The notes beneath the pieces were generated by a model. That model was not told the origin of the DNA and did not search any database. It saw only the letters and a list, made by a program, of their open reading frames with translations. 64,000 bases of DNA from Sclerurus mexicanus (lineage: Eukaryota > Chordata > Aves > Passeriformes > Furnariidae). The stretch lies in assembly GCA_013396755.1 (NCBI GenBank), contig VWZF01001683.1:289644-353643 (forward strand), written 5' to 3'. A program made the translations under genes and the position numbers. Of the stretch, positions 49,582 to 60,697 are shown one piece after another (the first letter of the stretch is position 1; each line of letters begins with the position of its first letter).

Positions 49582-51851
49582 AAACCATCTTTAGTAAAGC
49601 CATGCAGAGCACACTCTGGTATTAGTTCAAAGCTCCATCTTCTTCCAAAAATTCTTCTATTGATTAGACAAAACCTTAGCAAGTTGTTCATCATTCAGGG
49701 TCTGTGGTGCAACATGCTGATATACATACTTCATTAACTCTAAGGCTGCAGGTTCTGTATTATGTTTAGAGGCTGATATCCAAGTACTTTAGGTATTTGC
49801 GTGTTATAATTTCCATTAGTATTAGTGAAAATAACCATACATTTTATGTAAACCTCAAAGCAACAGTTAGGCCACCTGTGTTTCTATGAAAATAGTAATA
49901 GGAATTTTCTAGAAGAGTGTCTGGAAATTCAGTGATTTTCCTAAGAGTATGCAGAAAATAACTAATACCAGTTTTTATTTCTAGAAAACAGGAACAATGA
50001 TTTTGAAAATGTATACACAGTTCAACACTGTACAATGTTCTTAACTGTATAAAATGCCTTTTATAAAATGTGGTCTAGTTACTTCTGCAGAATGACTTAA
50101 TGTCAGCCCTTAAAATGTCACAGGAATAATTAAGAAAAGAGCATTTTAGTACATGGTGGTCTTCGGAAACGTGCTGCAGAACCTATTCAAAATTTCAGTT
50201 AGATGAAGGCTAAATTGAGGTTGCCACCAGAAGAAAAATTAAGAACCTGAATTTAAGTTAATGTTTGACTATGTCAAACATTGTAAACCACTTCTAAAAG
50301 ATGTAAGTTGGAGACAAATTTATGCTTCATGCCTGTTTAACTGATTTGTTGTGGTAGATTCGGCTAAAGTATTTCAGATTTTTCTCTCACAACCTACTGC
50401 AAATGAGTTTTGCGGTTGTTACTAAAAGTGTAACTACAGCAAAACACTAAGAATTCAGTTTCAGTGAAAAGTGAATATGGAATGGGTGTTTTGTAGGTAG
50501 CATGTTTACTGTGGAAGGCCATAATAATCAGCAGCTCAACTAAAAGAATAAAAGTTTTTTGATTATGATAGGAGGTAAAAAGAGATGCCTTGTTTTAATT
50601 TCATTTTCTTATTAGTGTCTTTCTTTAATATGTAGTAATTACATGGCGAATCTTAATCAGCTTTTTCATAGAACTTCTGTTACTTAATAGAGAGAAAAAC
50701 AAATTGTACAATTGATAATTTAAGCAAGTAGGTAATTCAGCTACCTCAGATAAGGCCAAACCTCAAACACACTTCTATGCAAGTGACCATAAGCAACAGG
50801 CATAGCTGCAAGGCTGCAAGATTTGTCCCCACTTCATTCAGGCTGTCACTAGTAAGACTTGGGCAGGTGATAAATAAATGGGAGCAATACATCTCTGACC
50901 GTACAGAGTCTTGAATGGGATTATGACACTAAACATAGATGTAGGGAAAAGATAAAAGTTGGATTAGTTGAGGGCAGTCAAAACAACCTACGGAAAAAAA
51001 ATCTCTATCATTGCTGCTCTTGGGCTGGGACTCCAGACATGCTCCCTATTAGGGGATCTGTAGTGGTGGAATGAGTCTTATTCAAGGAAGAAAAAGATTT
51101 GATCTGGAAGTTACAATGAAAGGAAATGTTCTTTCTAATAAGCTATGAAAATATAGTGGAGGAGAAGAAAAAAAATAAAAAATGCAGGGAGAAAGCACAA
51201 AGGTCTATATTCAATGACATTGCAATTCAGTGTTTGGTCAGCAGTTTACATCTATAAGTATAAAGTAAAGAGAGATGACCCAGTCTGTGAGAAAATAATA
51301 CAGAATATCTTCAAGATGTCATATGTATTTTTGAGATCAGGTTGGCATTTGCATAAAATAGAAGTCAAGCTTAGATATCAAGAAGGATGTGCAAAAAGAC
51401 AACAGCAAATGAGGCCTCATATGAAATTATGATTGAAGCATTTTCTGAACAGCAAAGATGCCATCTCTGTTATAAGAATTACAGTAATATATTGAGGTAT
51501 AGATAATCCTTGAGATGCCAAACATCCAGAACAGATGGACATCAAAATCCAGACTGTGATTTAGCTTCAGCTTTCCTGTGTGAAAGCGTCAACAAAATCT
51601 CCGACATGCCAAACACCTAAGTCATGCATTTATTAACTGTTTGTCCAAAATTAATAAGAACTAACTCTAAGTGAACATATATGCTCACAATAAATTCTCT
51701 CTGTAAATGTTGCAGTGAAGAGAATGCTAAATAAGTTCAATTTTGTGCTTGGTTACTATCAATAATACTCTTTATAGCACTGAACAACACTAACTAATTA
51801 ATCCAGGCAATACCCTCAATGGAACAGTTAAGCATTTCCCCATGGCAGAGG

Positions 51852-51867
51852 AAAAAAAAAAAAAAAA
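51852..51867 (+). repeat. Poly(A) run of 16
   Basis: A pure A16 followed by GGAAAAA. No LINE or retrocopy body is visible upstream, so I do not read it as a retrotransposition tail. Confidence 0.85.
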
Positions 51868-54800
51868 GGAAAAAATATAGACCCTTTGTTTAATTATAGT
51901 AACAGAAGAGTGGACAAACTAGGTACAATTAGTATCATCTACAAATTAGTGGTTAATAATTTTTGTTATTTATTTTGATTTTGTACCTATTAAGCTACTT
52001 GGGAGTCTCTTGGGTACTGACTTTGCTGGGCCTAAGATTCTGACCTCTAGAGAGTCTCAGTTACAGTGAGGCAAAAAAGGAGATCCTTCTTCTAGTCCTG
52101 TTTCCGTGCATGTTGATTTTTATAACTGTTCAAACGGACAAGAAGACAGTACCAGCCAGACTACCTGTAGAAACACATTCAAGAATTACTACTACAGGAA
52201 CAGGAGCTCCAGAATAATTGCACAAGTGCAATTTTATTTTTTTTTCTAATAATTACTAGTCATTTTGATAAAGCAAATTATGAAATAAATTCTTTTAAGA
52301 CTGAAAAGGTCTTTTATATTTTGAACTTCTTCAGAACTTGAAATATGTTTGTAGAAGTTACAGAAATTAAATTTAAATAAAAATTTTAAACACTTTGACA
52401 AAGATGCATGGCATATTTTTTAGTCTCTGAACCACACTCCTGAATGACATAAGAAACATATGCAGGAAAAAAAGGGTCTGTGTGCCAGAAATCTTGTCTG
52501 ACTCCCTCCTCCATCTGTATCTGTTCCTCTAATAAAATACAGATTCCTCACAGGCATTTTTCTACTTACATCACTAAACAATCACTGTTATAGAGTCATT
52601 ACTCACTCCATAAAAAACCATTAACACATACACATTTTCCTTTTAAATGTTTGTGAGATGTTTAATTATTGTTTTCCTGATTAACAATAGCATTTCTCAG
52701 AAAGGAAATACTTTTTGACTTCTTAAGATAAAATATAAAAGAAAATATCCCCTAAGCACATTTTTTTTTAGGAAAGATCTGGAGGAAGTATAATTCATAT
52801 AGCTTGGTGTGAATTCTCTGGTTTTAACTAACTGCCTACATTTGAAAACTGCTTCTTCATTTATTTTTGGTTTTGGCTTTGTCAAAATGACTGCTTTATA
52901 TTTGTTAGCAGTTTCAGTATTTATGAATTATCATACTGCTAGATGAACATCCATAATTTATTAATAGTGCTATTTAAGTGTTATGAAACTTCAGGAAGTA
53001 TCTAGATTGTCCACAAAAATATGTAATAAAAACACCACACATAATTACACATGGTTGCTCAAAGCAAAATACAGATGAATTCTGTCATCAGGCTATGCCC
53101 TGCTATGCTAACATTGGTACAGAGATAGGAGTGGAAGCTTTGACTGTGCAAGGAAAGGCGTACTGTGCAAACACCATGGAAATACCATTCAGTTGCACCA
53201 GTGACCGGGAAATGAAATGATTGCATCTGTATCAATCAAGCAGTGTCATAGAAATGAAATCATGGTAATGGGACTGTTATCACAGGATCAATGCTGCCTG
53301 TTTTGAAATGTCTTCTGATTCACCTTGTGGCCTCAGCATTTATGTGGCAGCAAAAAGCCATTATCTGTTCTATTTCAGTGACATTTACTCTTTCTCCTCA
53401 TCTGTTCAGATGTCCATTCTTTGATGGCTCTAGTATATCATGCTTTTCATACTCTGGCAGTTATGTACGTTACCATTTTCAGCCACTTTGATGCTTTGGG
53501 TGAGAGAGGCTTTTTCTCCCTTTTCTCAAAACTTCATCACAAACGGAATTCTGTTGGTGTAATTACATGACTGCATTTTCTTTATCCAGTTGGAGGCTCT
53601 ATGAAGTCATATTAGTGCAGTGCCACCTCTGGATCAGGTACAAAAGCTTTCTCATGGAAAAAACTTTCCCCAAACAAATTATGAACCAAAGTTTACATAC
53701 GTGACAAAAGCAGTAGTCTAGTTGTAAAAGCAGTTGCTGAAAACTACAAATGATCTCACTCAGAATTTCCAGTTGCTCACAGATTTCACTGCATCTCTGT
53801 TAATTCACTAGGATCATAGGTTTGTGCTATGAAAAAAAAAACCAAAACCAAAGCACAGCTATCATAGGCAGGGAGCAACACTACATGGAAATCAGGGAGT
53901 GTTCATGCATTACTTATGAAGGAGGTAGGACATCTGAGAAAAATTGTGTATGCCAGCTGAAAACTAGCCTTTTACTGTAATCTTCAAGGATAACGTAAAG
54001 ATTAAGTATAGGTCTGGAGTTCCTTAGACTTTTTTTTTTTCCCCTGTTGAAACAGAAGGAGCATGTATTTTTCATTGAAGCTTGTCACAGTACAGTGATG
54101 TACTAATCTCTGAAGCCCCAGAGAAAATGGATATGAATCTACAGTTGTTATCATAGTTATTACTGTTTAAGCATAGATCAATATTAAAGCATTAATATCT
54201 TCCAAAGAGTTAACTTGAAAGACAATACAGCTCTCAAATATTCAAAATAGTAATTTAACTATAGCTAAATGACTGTTTTACTAGTATAACTACCAGTAGT
54301 AAAGCTCATTTTAATATATGCAATTACAGGTGATTTATAGTGAATGGAGATACTTTGTAGACTTTACAATTTTTTTTCTGACACTGGCAAATTGGTTCTA
54401 TGATTTTTTTATTATTTAAATTCCAAAGGCTAAGTCTTTGGAGGGCGAAAAAAAAAGACATAGTAAAAGAAGGTTGCAATTTACTCAGAGGAAGTTCAAA
54501 CCATCAAGTACAGCAGAGAGACCAACAGCTTTCAGATTTTTAGTGCATTTTCTTTGCAAAAAGAGGCCTTCAATCAGCACAAAAACTTGCCCACTCATTG
54601 AGTATGACAGCAGCCACATAGTTGCTGCTGCAGGGAAAGAACTGAGCAAGGCAGGCTGTCAGGGGCTGTTACAGCTGTTCCAACTGCCAGAGACACCTCA
54701 AAGGTAACCCTGTAACCAGAAAATGAAAAGTCCCCTCAATGATACAATGTTTATGAATTCAAATTCAACTCACCAATTATATTAATCAAACAGTTGCCAT

Positions 54801-55081
54801 ACCAACATAACATGAGTGAGACTAATATGTATAGCACAGAATGTGCGTTCTAGAATTAGAGTTGTCAGCACAGAGACTTGGTTTGCCTGCTGCTTGTATA
54901 CTGTACAACAGAGCCACTGCTAGTGCAATTCCAATATGAAGCAAGAGAATGCCAAATCAGCACAACTGAGAGGATGGATTATGAAATTATACCATGTGCA
55001 GCTTGTACACATTAAGAGAAGAAGCACCACATTTATTTTCTTTCTTAAGAATTACATCAACTTTTTTTTTTTTTTTCCCAG

Positions 55082-55207
55082 TTCTGGATGTCCCATCCCT
55101 GGAAGTGTTGAAGGCCAGATTGCTTAGGGCTTTGAGCAATCTGGTCTAGTGCAGGCTTCCCCTACTCACAGCAGGGGGTTTGGAACTTGATGATCCTTAA
55201 GCTCTAG
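55082..55207 (+). mobile_element. CR1 LINE, short 3'-end fragment
   Basis: A plus-strand CR1 3' end lacking its octamers: 'tggatgtcccatccctggaa' and 'gtgttgaaggccagattg', 'gctttgagcaatctggtcta', then 'cagcagggggtttggaactt' and 'gatgatccttaagctct'. A T15 run at 55062-55076 lies directly upstream, at the 5' truncation point. It is probably independent, or the site at which the element joined. Confidence 0.9.
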
Positions 55208-56232
55208 AAGAAATGATATGAAAACTTCACATGCTTTGAAGACCAAATCAATTATAGATTAACTTTTCAAATCATTACAATAAGATAATGACATGTTTGT
55301 AAAGCATCTGAAGGGAAACAAATTCAACTGCAGGTGGGAAAACTAAAACGGCAAAATAGGTGGCATATAAAATGCTCATTAAACAGGAAATAAGGCCAAA
55401 ACCACTGACAGTTTCCAGAAACTTTGCACCACATAGAACACTGTAATGATTGTGATGCTCTCTGGGCAATATATTTGAAGAAGATATGCATGACATAGGA
55501 AAAGGGAACAAGATCATACTACCACTGTAAAACACGCTGCTTTCAGAAAACAGGAGGCCAAGGAAGGCATCACTAGTTTTCAAATATCACCACCAAGTCT
55601 ATGTCAGAAAGTATCCACACATACTGCTTAGAAAAAGTATTTTTATGGATCTTAAATACCTGCTATTTTTGCTACAGTTTAAAAACTCAAAAAACAATGT
55701 TGAGTAAAAGTATCACTGGTGGGACATTCTTCTTGATTCAGTGGTGCAGTCATGAATGACAATACATATACATAACTTCATAGAACAAGATACAGCATGT
55801 TCTACAATAAAACAAAAAACTGGCTTGGCCTCTCTTATACCAGGACAATTAGCACAAAACAAGTTTCCAGGAAACAAATGGCTGTGAATGTAGGCTATCA
55901 TGAGATGTTTGCCTCATCATCAGGATTTCTTTTTAAATTGTATAAACAAGCAGGTGGGGCTACACCATTGTTTATCACTTTCTGTATCCTAATTTGTTTA
56001 TTTAAGTCATGACAACAACCTGACCAACTTTGCAAAGAGTTGCAGAGTTTGCAAAAACAACACTACAAGCCATCATGATCTACTGCAAGGCAGAGTACTG
56101 TAAGGCATTAGAGGTAGGAGGAATGCTGCAACTCTCATATATCACTTTCATTTCCTCTGTCAAACAGTTTAACAAACAACAGACATGCAAACCTCTTTGT
56201 TTACTTCATTAGCTAAATGTTTACTTGTTTCA

Positions 56233-56283
56233 TGGTGTTTTTGTTTGGGTTTGGTTTTTGCTTTTGGTTTTCTTTTTGGGGGG
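56233..56283 (+). repeat. T/G-rich low-complexity tract
   Basis: TTTGG and TTTTGG units ending in GGGGGG. Confidence 0.8.
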
Positions 56284-56874
56284 ACAAGTGGTGGAGGTGA
56301 TGGTGTTCCTTTTTCTTTTGTGTTTTCCAAACTGAGACTTTCCAGATCCTATAAATGACCTTGTGTGGTTCATAAACTACCCATGAAAGTAATATGATCA
56401 AAGGATGAACAGAGATTAAAAAATGCTCATGCATGGGTATGAATGTGCACAAGCTCACACAAACAGGAACGTTCACATTACTGCGTACACAGTGTAGCTT
56501 CAGCAACTGCTATTTAGAATAGTACAGCAGCCATTATGATAGTACATCTAATAGCACCCATGGGAACTACTGAATTCGATGTTTAATACAAAGCAGCTTG
56601 CTGAAAAATCTGATCTCTTCCTACTTTTTTTCCAGAAGGAAGAGAATAAAACTGGAGTCTTTAACAGCTGTTTCCTGTATATAGACAGACTGAATGCTCC
56701 TCAGCCAACCCCTAAAAAAGGACTATTCAGTAAAATATGTAGATATTCTTACATAATAGAGCACAAATTCACAAGAAGAGGCAATAACTAGATAGTAGAT
56801 GCTTAAGGATATGGGTGTATTTAGAACAAATTAACCACATCTGTGCAATTTTTGTCTCCTGATCAGATCACCTG

Positions 56875-56918
56875 CTCATTCATGCATTCATTCATTCACT
56901 CATACATTCATTCATTCC
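56875..56918 (+). repeat. Imperfect (ATTC)n microsatellite
   Basis: About eleven four-base units, with GCATTC, CACTC and ATACATTC variants. Too impure to be highly unstable. Confidence 0.9.
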
Positions 56919-57063
56919 CATGACAGATGTTTTAACATTTCAAGTCACTAAACAGCTTCATAGCACCTTTGGCATGCAGAAAAGTTTCCACGTGTTGCAA
57001 AATTTTCTTCAAGAGTACACAAAATAAAACCTACATAGTCTCTCCTGAGAATATAGCAAGATT

Positions 57064-57232
57064 GTTTTAGTATTAACAAAAACCAAACAAAACCCCACAA
57101 CAAAAAACAACACAAACAAACAACCGGTCCAAGCCCCCCAAACCAGTTTTAATATTAACAGAAGGAAAAAACAAACAAAACCCCCCAAAACAAACAAACA
57201 AAAAAACCAAAACAAAACTCAAACACAACTCA
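57064..57232 (+). repeat. 82-base tandem duplication in A-rich sequence
   Basis: The first unit opens GTTTTAGTATTAACA at 57064 and the second opens GTTTTAATATTAACA at 57146. Each is followed by CAAAC/AAAACCCC-type sequence (CAAACAAAACCCC in unit 1, ACAAACAAAACCCCCC in unit 2). The copies differ by substitutions and small length changes, so the duplication is not recent. The tract is flanked by unique DNA. Confidence 0.7.
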
Positions 57233-58872
57233 AGTGGTGTGATTTTACACTCTTATAGAATCAGATTACTAGACTGAATGAAGTATAAAGCTCTAAATGG
57301 ACCAGAATTTTCAGGTTTGTAATCAAGTCAGAAATTATTTCTTTAAGCTTTGCAGAAGATCAAGGTCCAGAGTTTAAAACAAGTTTTGGTTTTCTTTTTA
57401 CACAGTGATCAATCTCTTTAAATATTGGAGAATGACAGGTATATTTTCATGTTTTATACTACTCAGATCAGGAACACCTAAAGCATGTATCTTTTCAGTC
57501 ACTAAGATATGAAATACAGCTCAAATTGGATTTAAAAAGCAGTAACCCTTACAACAAATAAAACCTTTGATGTTGTGAAGAGCTTTTCATACAAAAAAAA
57601 CCCCAAAATACAATCAAACACAAAATCAAACCCAACACTAATTGAGAATTAAGCATATTTTGAAGTCAACTATGACAGACTGATAATACTGAAAAAAAGA
57701 AAAAGTTCATTATGTTATTTTTACTGGGAACTTTTACCCTGGGAATCATAATAAAACCAGTGTTATATCAAAGATGATCTCTGTCATCCTCAATTCTTAA
57801 TGATCCTCAATCCTAAAATTTCTGAAGCTATATTCCTTTCTAGAGCTTTTGTTTATGCTCATATCAGTGCATCTTTCCATATTTACAGATAATTATTAGA
57901 AAATCTAGCAAACATACAGGGTTTTTTCAGAGAAGAAGTGGATACTAGTGGGTTCATTTCGTTTATTTTCAAATAGAAGAATCCAAGAAAGCTTTGGTGT
58001 AACTCATTTCCTAAAAAAAATCCTCAACTTCTAGGAGCACACCTTGAGTTTTCTTCCATATTCTCTGCAGACATCTAATGTGTGAAGACTAAATACAGTC
58101 TCAGCATTCTGCTGTGCCACTGCCTCCCCTTTATGTCTGGTGCAATATTGTTCTGCTTATTTTAACATTCATTAGGAGATTTCCACCAGTTTCACAATCC
58201 TTTAGGAGATAACAGTTCTGGTGTGCATCTTTTTCTTTCGGTCCCTATAAATTCTACTAATGACAGTATGAACATGTGTGCATCTTTCTTAATTTTCATC
58301 CATATTAAGCATGAGAGCACTAATTACAACTTTAAAAGAATAATCTGTCCTGAACAGTTTAATCTCCTCATATATTAACAATATAATCATACTAAATTTC
58401 TAAAAGTGGATGTGTATACAGGAAACTAGTTCTAAAAACAAAACAAACAAAACCAAAAAAATTGACCAAATCATTCTGATAAATTGTTTTTAGAAAAACA
58501 TTTATAACAAATCAGTGGCATGCCACTTATCAGTATCAAATCATTCTTGAGTAAGATGCATGGTGATACAAAGGAGGAACCACAAAACATCAAAATTCTC
58601 AAAACACAAATACAATTCCATGATCTGCTATCCTGAAAAGCACTACAATGCTGATAGCTAGATGTCCCAATATTCAAACATCAGAAATTTGGTGATTCTT
58701 TTTCCAGTAGTCAGAAGACCCCCAATTACCCTGCCATAATTTCAAATTTGCAAACTTCTCCTTTGAGCTATCTGCTGCAATTTCATTTCCCAGAGGCAGA
58801 TGTAATATGTTTGTGTCTCACTTCTCACTATGCTACGTGATTTTCTTCATATTGCCACATATTTTAGTCACC

Positions 58873-58903
58873 TTTTTTTGTTTGTTTTTTTTGTTTGTGT
58901 TTC
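58873..58903 (+). repeat. T-rich TTTG-type low-complexity tract
   Basis: T runs separated by single G residues, the reverse-complement kind of the CAAA tracts seen at 40.6, 43.4 and 57.1 kb. Confidence 0.8.
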
Positions 58904-59283
58904 TTTAATCTTTGTCTGTGGAGGATGGCTCTATTTCCAGATAGAAAAAAAAAAATCAGACTGAAGTAAAGCATGCTTGATACTTCCATTTCAATAACAC
59001 ACTTTTCTAAAATGAGAGAAAAAAAAATGCATATTTTTCTTTTTTTCTCTCCCATTTGAATACTATATGAGTCTTATCTATCACTGCAAAGTGTAGCAAT
59101 TTTATCATCCCTCCAGCTTTCTAAGAGTCCTTTATGAATAGGTAAGACAGAAACAAGTGTCTAGCAAGTACGTTGCAGACATAAGACTTTTGTTTTCTGT
59201 GTAAATCTATTTCCCTTTTCATGTGCCCAAGCCTCTGGTCTCTCATTTGCAGATGAGATATCACAACCAGTTCCATGATGATT

Positions 59284-59342
59284 AGAATCCTGAGTTTTAA
59301 GGGACCCACAAGGATCATTGAATCCAACTTATGGCCCTGCAT
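59284..59342 (-). mobile_element. CR1 LINE, 60-base 3'-terminal fragment, antisense
   Basis: On the plus strand it reads 'gaatcctgagttttaaggga' then 'cccacaaggatcattgaatc' and 'caacttatggccctgcat'. This is the reverse complement of the 3' UTR of a CR1 subfamily whose sense end reads gggccaggagttggactcga, then tgatccttgtgggtccc. Only the last 60 bases are present, an extreme 5' truncation. The bases above 59343 do not match CR1. Confidence 0.82.
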
Positions 59343-59783
59343 GTAACTTCTTTTGAAGGACTTAATTTTTGTCTTTTACTCAGTAACAGCTGATTTAATT
59401 TCTTGATGTCGTGTTGACCACCTTTTCTGAAACAGTCATGAGGAGTTTTTAGCAGTCTTGATTTTCTACAGTTACCTATTATAATCTGTGATTTACAATG
59501 AAACATCTTTTAAAAAGGTTGATTTTCTTTTTGGGAGCATCAGATATCCTCTTATGTAATAAGCTCAAGGGCAGTCTTAATGTCCATGGAGAAACCTTTT
59601 ACTGCTGATGGTCGATAGCAATAGCTATTAGCCTAGATATTTTGGCACTTTTTGGTATGCCCAAGGATGTTACACAACTTTAAAAGATCCGTTATTCATT
59701 TCTCTGTCCTATATAATTTCTCTTATATCAAGAGGATAATAATTAATAATGTATAGTATTGGACTTCCCTTTGATCCCCACAG
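59343..59783. other. Unique spacer
   Basis: Nothing recognised between the CR1 fragment and the LTR. Confidence 0.5.
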
Positions 59784-60697
59784 TGGCTTGAACCAGACTG
59801 AATTCCAGTTGCCCACCAAAGCAACTCCATCACTCTCCTTCCTCAACCAGACATGGGCTAAGATAAGGACTGGGCAAAAGAGACTTGAGCTGGGGAAATG
59901 CGCCTGCAACAGTGCAGGAGGATGGGCAATGGGGGTTGTGGTCAGTTCATCATGCATTGTGTTTGGTACTCCTTCCTCCACAGAGGGAGGACTCTTCACA
60001 TGCTTTCTTTTCTCCAGCGTTGGATTGCTCCCACAGGAGACAGTCCTCCACCAACTCCTGCAATGGGCTTCCCATGTGCTGCAGCTATTCACAAACTGCT
60101 CCAGCCATGGGTCTCTTCCACAGGGTACAGCCCTTCGGGAACTGGACGCTCCAGTGTAGGTCCCTCATGCCAGCAAAACTGCTCTAGTGTGGGCTCCTCT
60201 CTCCACCGGTCCACAGGTCCTGCCAGTAGCCTGATCCAGTGTGGGATTCCCACAGTCTCAGCCTCCTTTGGGCACCCACCTGCCCTGGTATGGGGTCCTC
60301 CATGTAGCTCTCTGCTCTGTCACAGACCTTCGTGGGCTGCAGGGGAACAGCCTGACTCCTTCATGCAGGCTGTAGGGAAATCTTAGCTCCTGCACCTAGA
60401 GCACTTACTCCCCTTCCTTTTTCACTGACCGAGGGGCCTGGGGGCTCGTTCCTCTCACATATTTTCACTCCTCTTTCCAACAGTCAGTGCTGTCACATAG
60501 TAAATTTTCTCCCTTCTTTAATCTGTTATCCCAGAGGCACAACCACTACTGCTGGTGGGGTTGGCCTTGATGGGTCCATCTTGGAGTCAGCTGGCATTGG
60601 CTCTATAGGGACAGTGGAGAAGCTCCTAGCAGATTCTCACAGAAGCCATCCTTTTAGTCCCCCCATTACCAAAGCCTGGCTATGCAACCCAAATACA
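59784..60697 (-). mobile_element. Solo LTR of an avian endogenous retrovirus (ERVL-type suspected)
   Basis: An approximately 0.9 kb GC-richer block. On the minus strand it starts TGTATTTGGGTTGCATAG near 60697. Diagnostic plus-strand phrases, recalled from a common bird LTR family, are 'atctgttatcccagaggcac', 'cttggagtcagctggcattg' with 'gctctatagg', 'ctcacagaagccatcctttt', 'cacatattttcactcctctt', 'gggggttgtggtcagttcat', and at the far end 'tggcttgaaccagactga' with 'attccagttgcccaccaaag'. The middle carries degenerate repeats built on ctccag.gtggg (60040-60310). Compared with the family as I remember it, a section near 59905 appears deleted. No gag, pol or env sequence flanks it, so it is a solo LTR. 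I could not find a convincing target-site duplication. Plus-strand frames of 100 to 162 codons here (for example 59898-60386) are chance. The ERVL assignment is less sure than the LTR call. Confidence 0.85.

Larger units (their letters stand above)
44301..55081. other. Unique sequence with many A-rich and T-rich tracts
   Basis: No gene is recognised over about 10.8 kb. Low-complexity tracts are at 46401-46423, 47449-47520, 47868-47894, 49559-49581, 51852-51867 (A16) and 55062-55076 (T15). A 10-base tandem duplication TCCTACATCC occupies 47051-47070. A 14-base palindrome CAGTCTTAAGACTG is at 49071-49084. A plus-strand frame of 135 codons (47158-47565) is partly made of the A-rich tract and is not credible as a gene. 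A block at about 45170-45620 reads like conserved non-coding DNA. Confidence 0.45.
55208..59283. other. Unique sequence with simple repeats
   Basis: No gene is recognised. The stretch includes a G/T-rich tract (56233-56283), an ATTC repeat (56875-56918), a long A-rich duplicated tract (57064-57232), further A-rich pieces (57592-57640, 58436-58460) and a T-rich tract (58873-58903). The minus-strand frames across the A-rich tracts encode Phe/Leu/Val-rich strings that are artefacts of T-rich complement. Confidence 0.5.

Noticed and set aside
57009..57215. Minus-strand hydrophobic frame that looks like a membrane protein
   Set aside because: The Phe/Leu/Val/Cys-rich sequence comes from translating the T-rich complement of a CAAA tract.
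59898..60386. Plus-strand frame of 162 codons, the longest in the window
   Set aside because: It lies wholly inside the antisense LTR. Its length reflects GC-rich repeat units, and overlapping frames on both strands are equally open.
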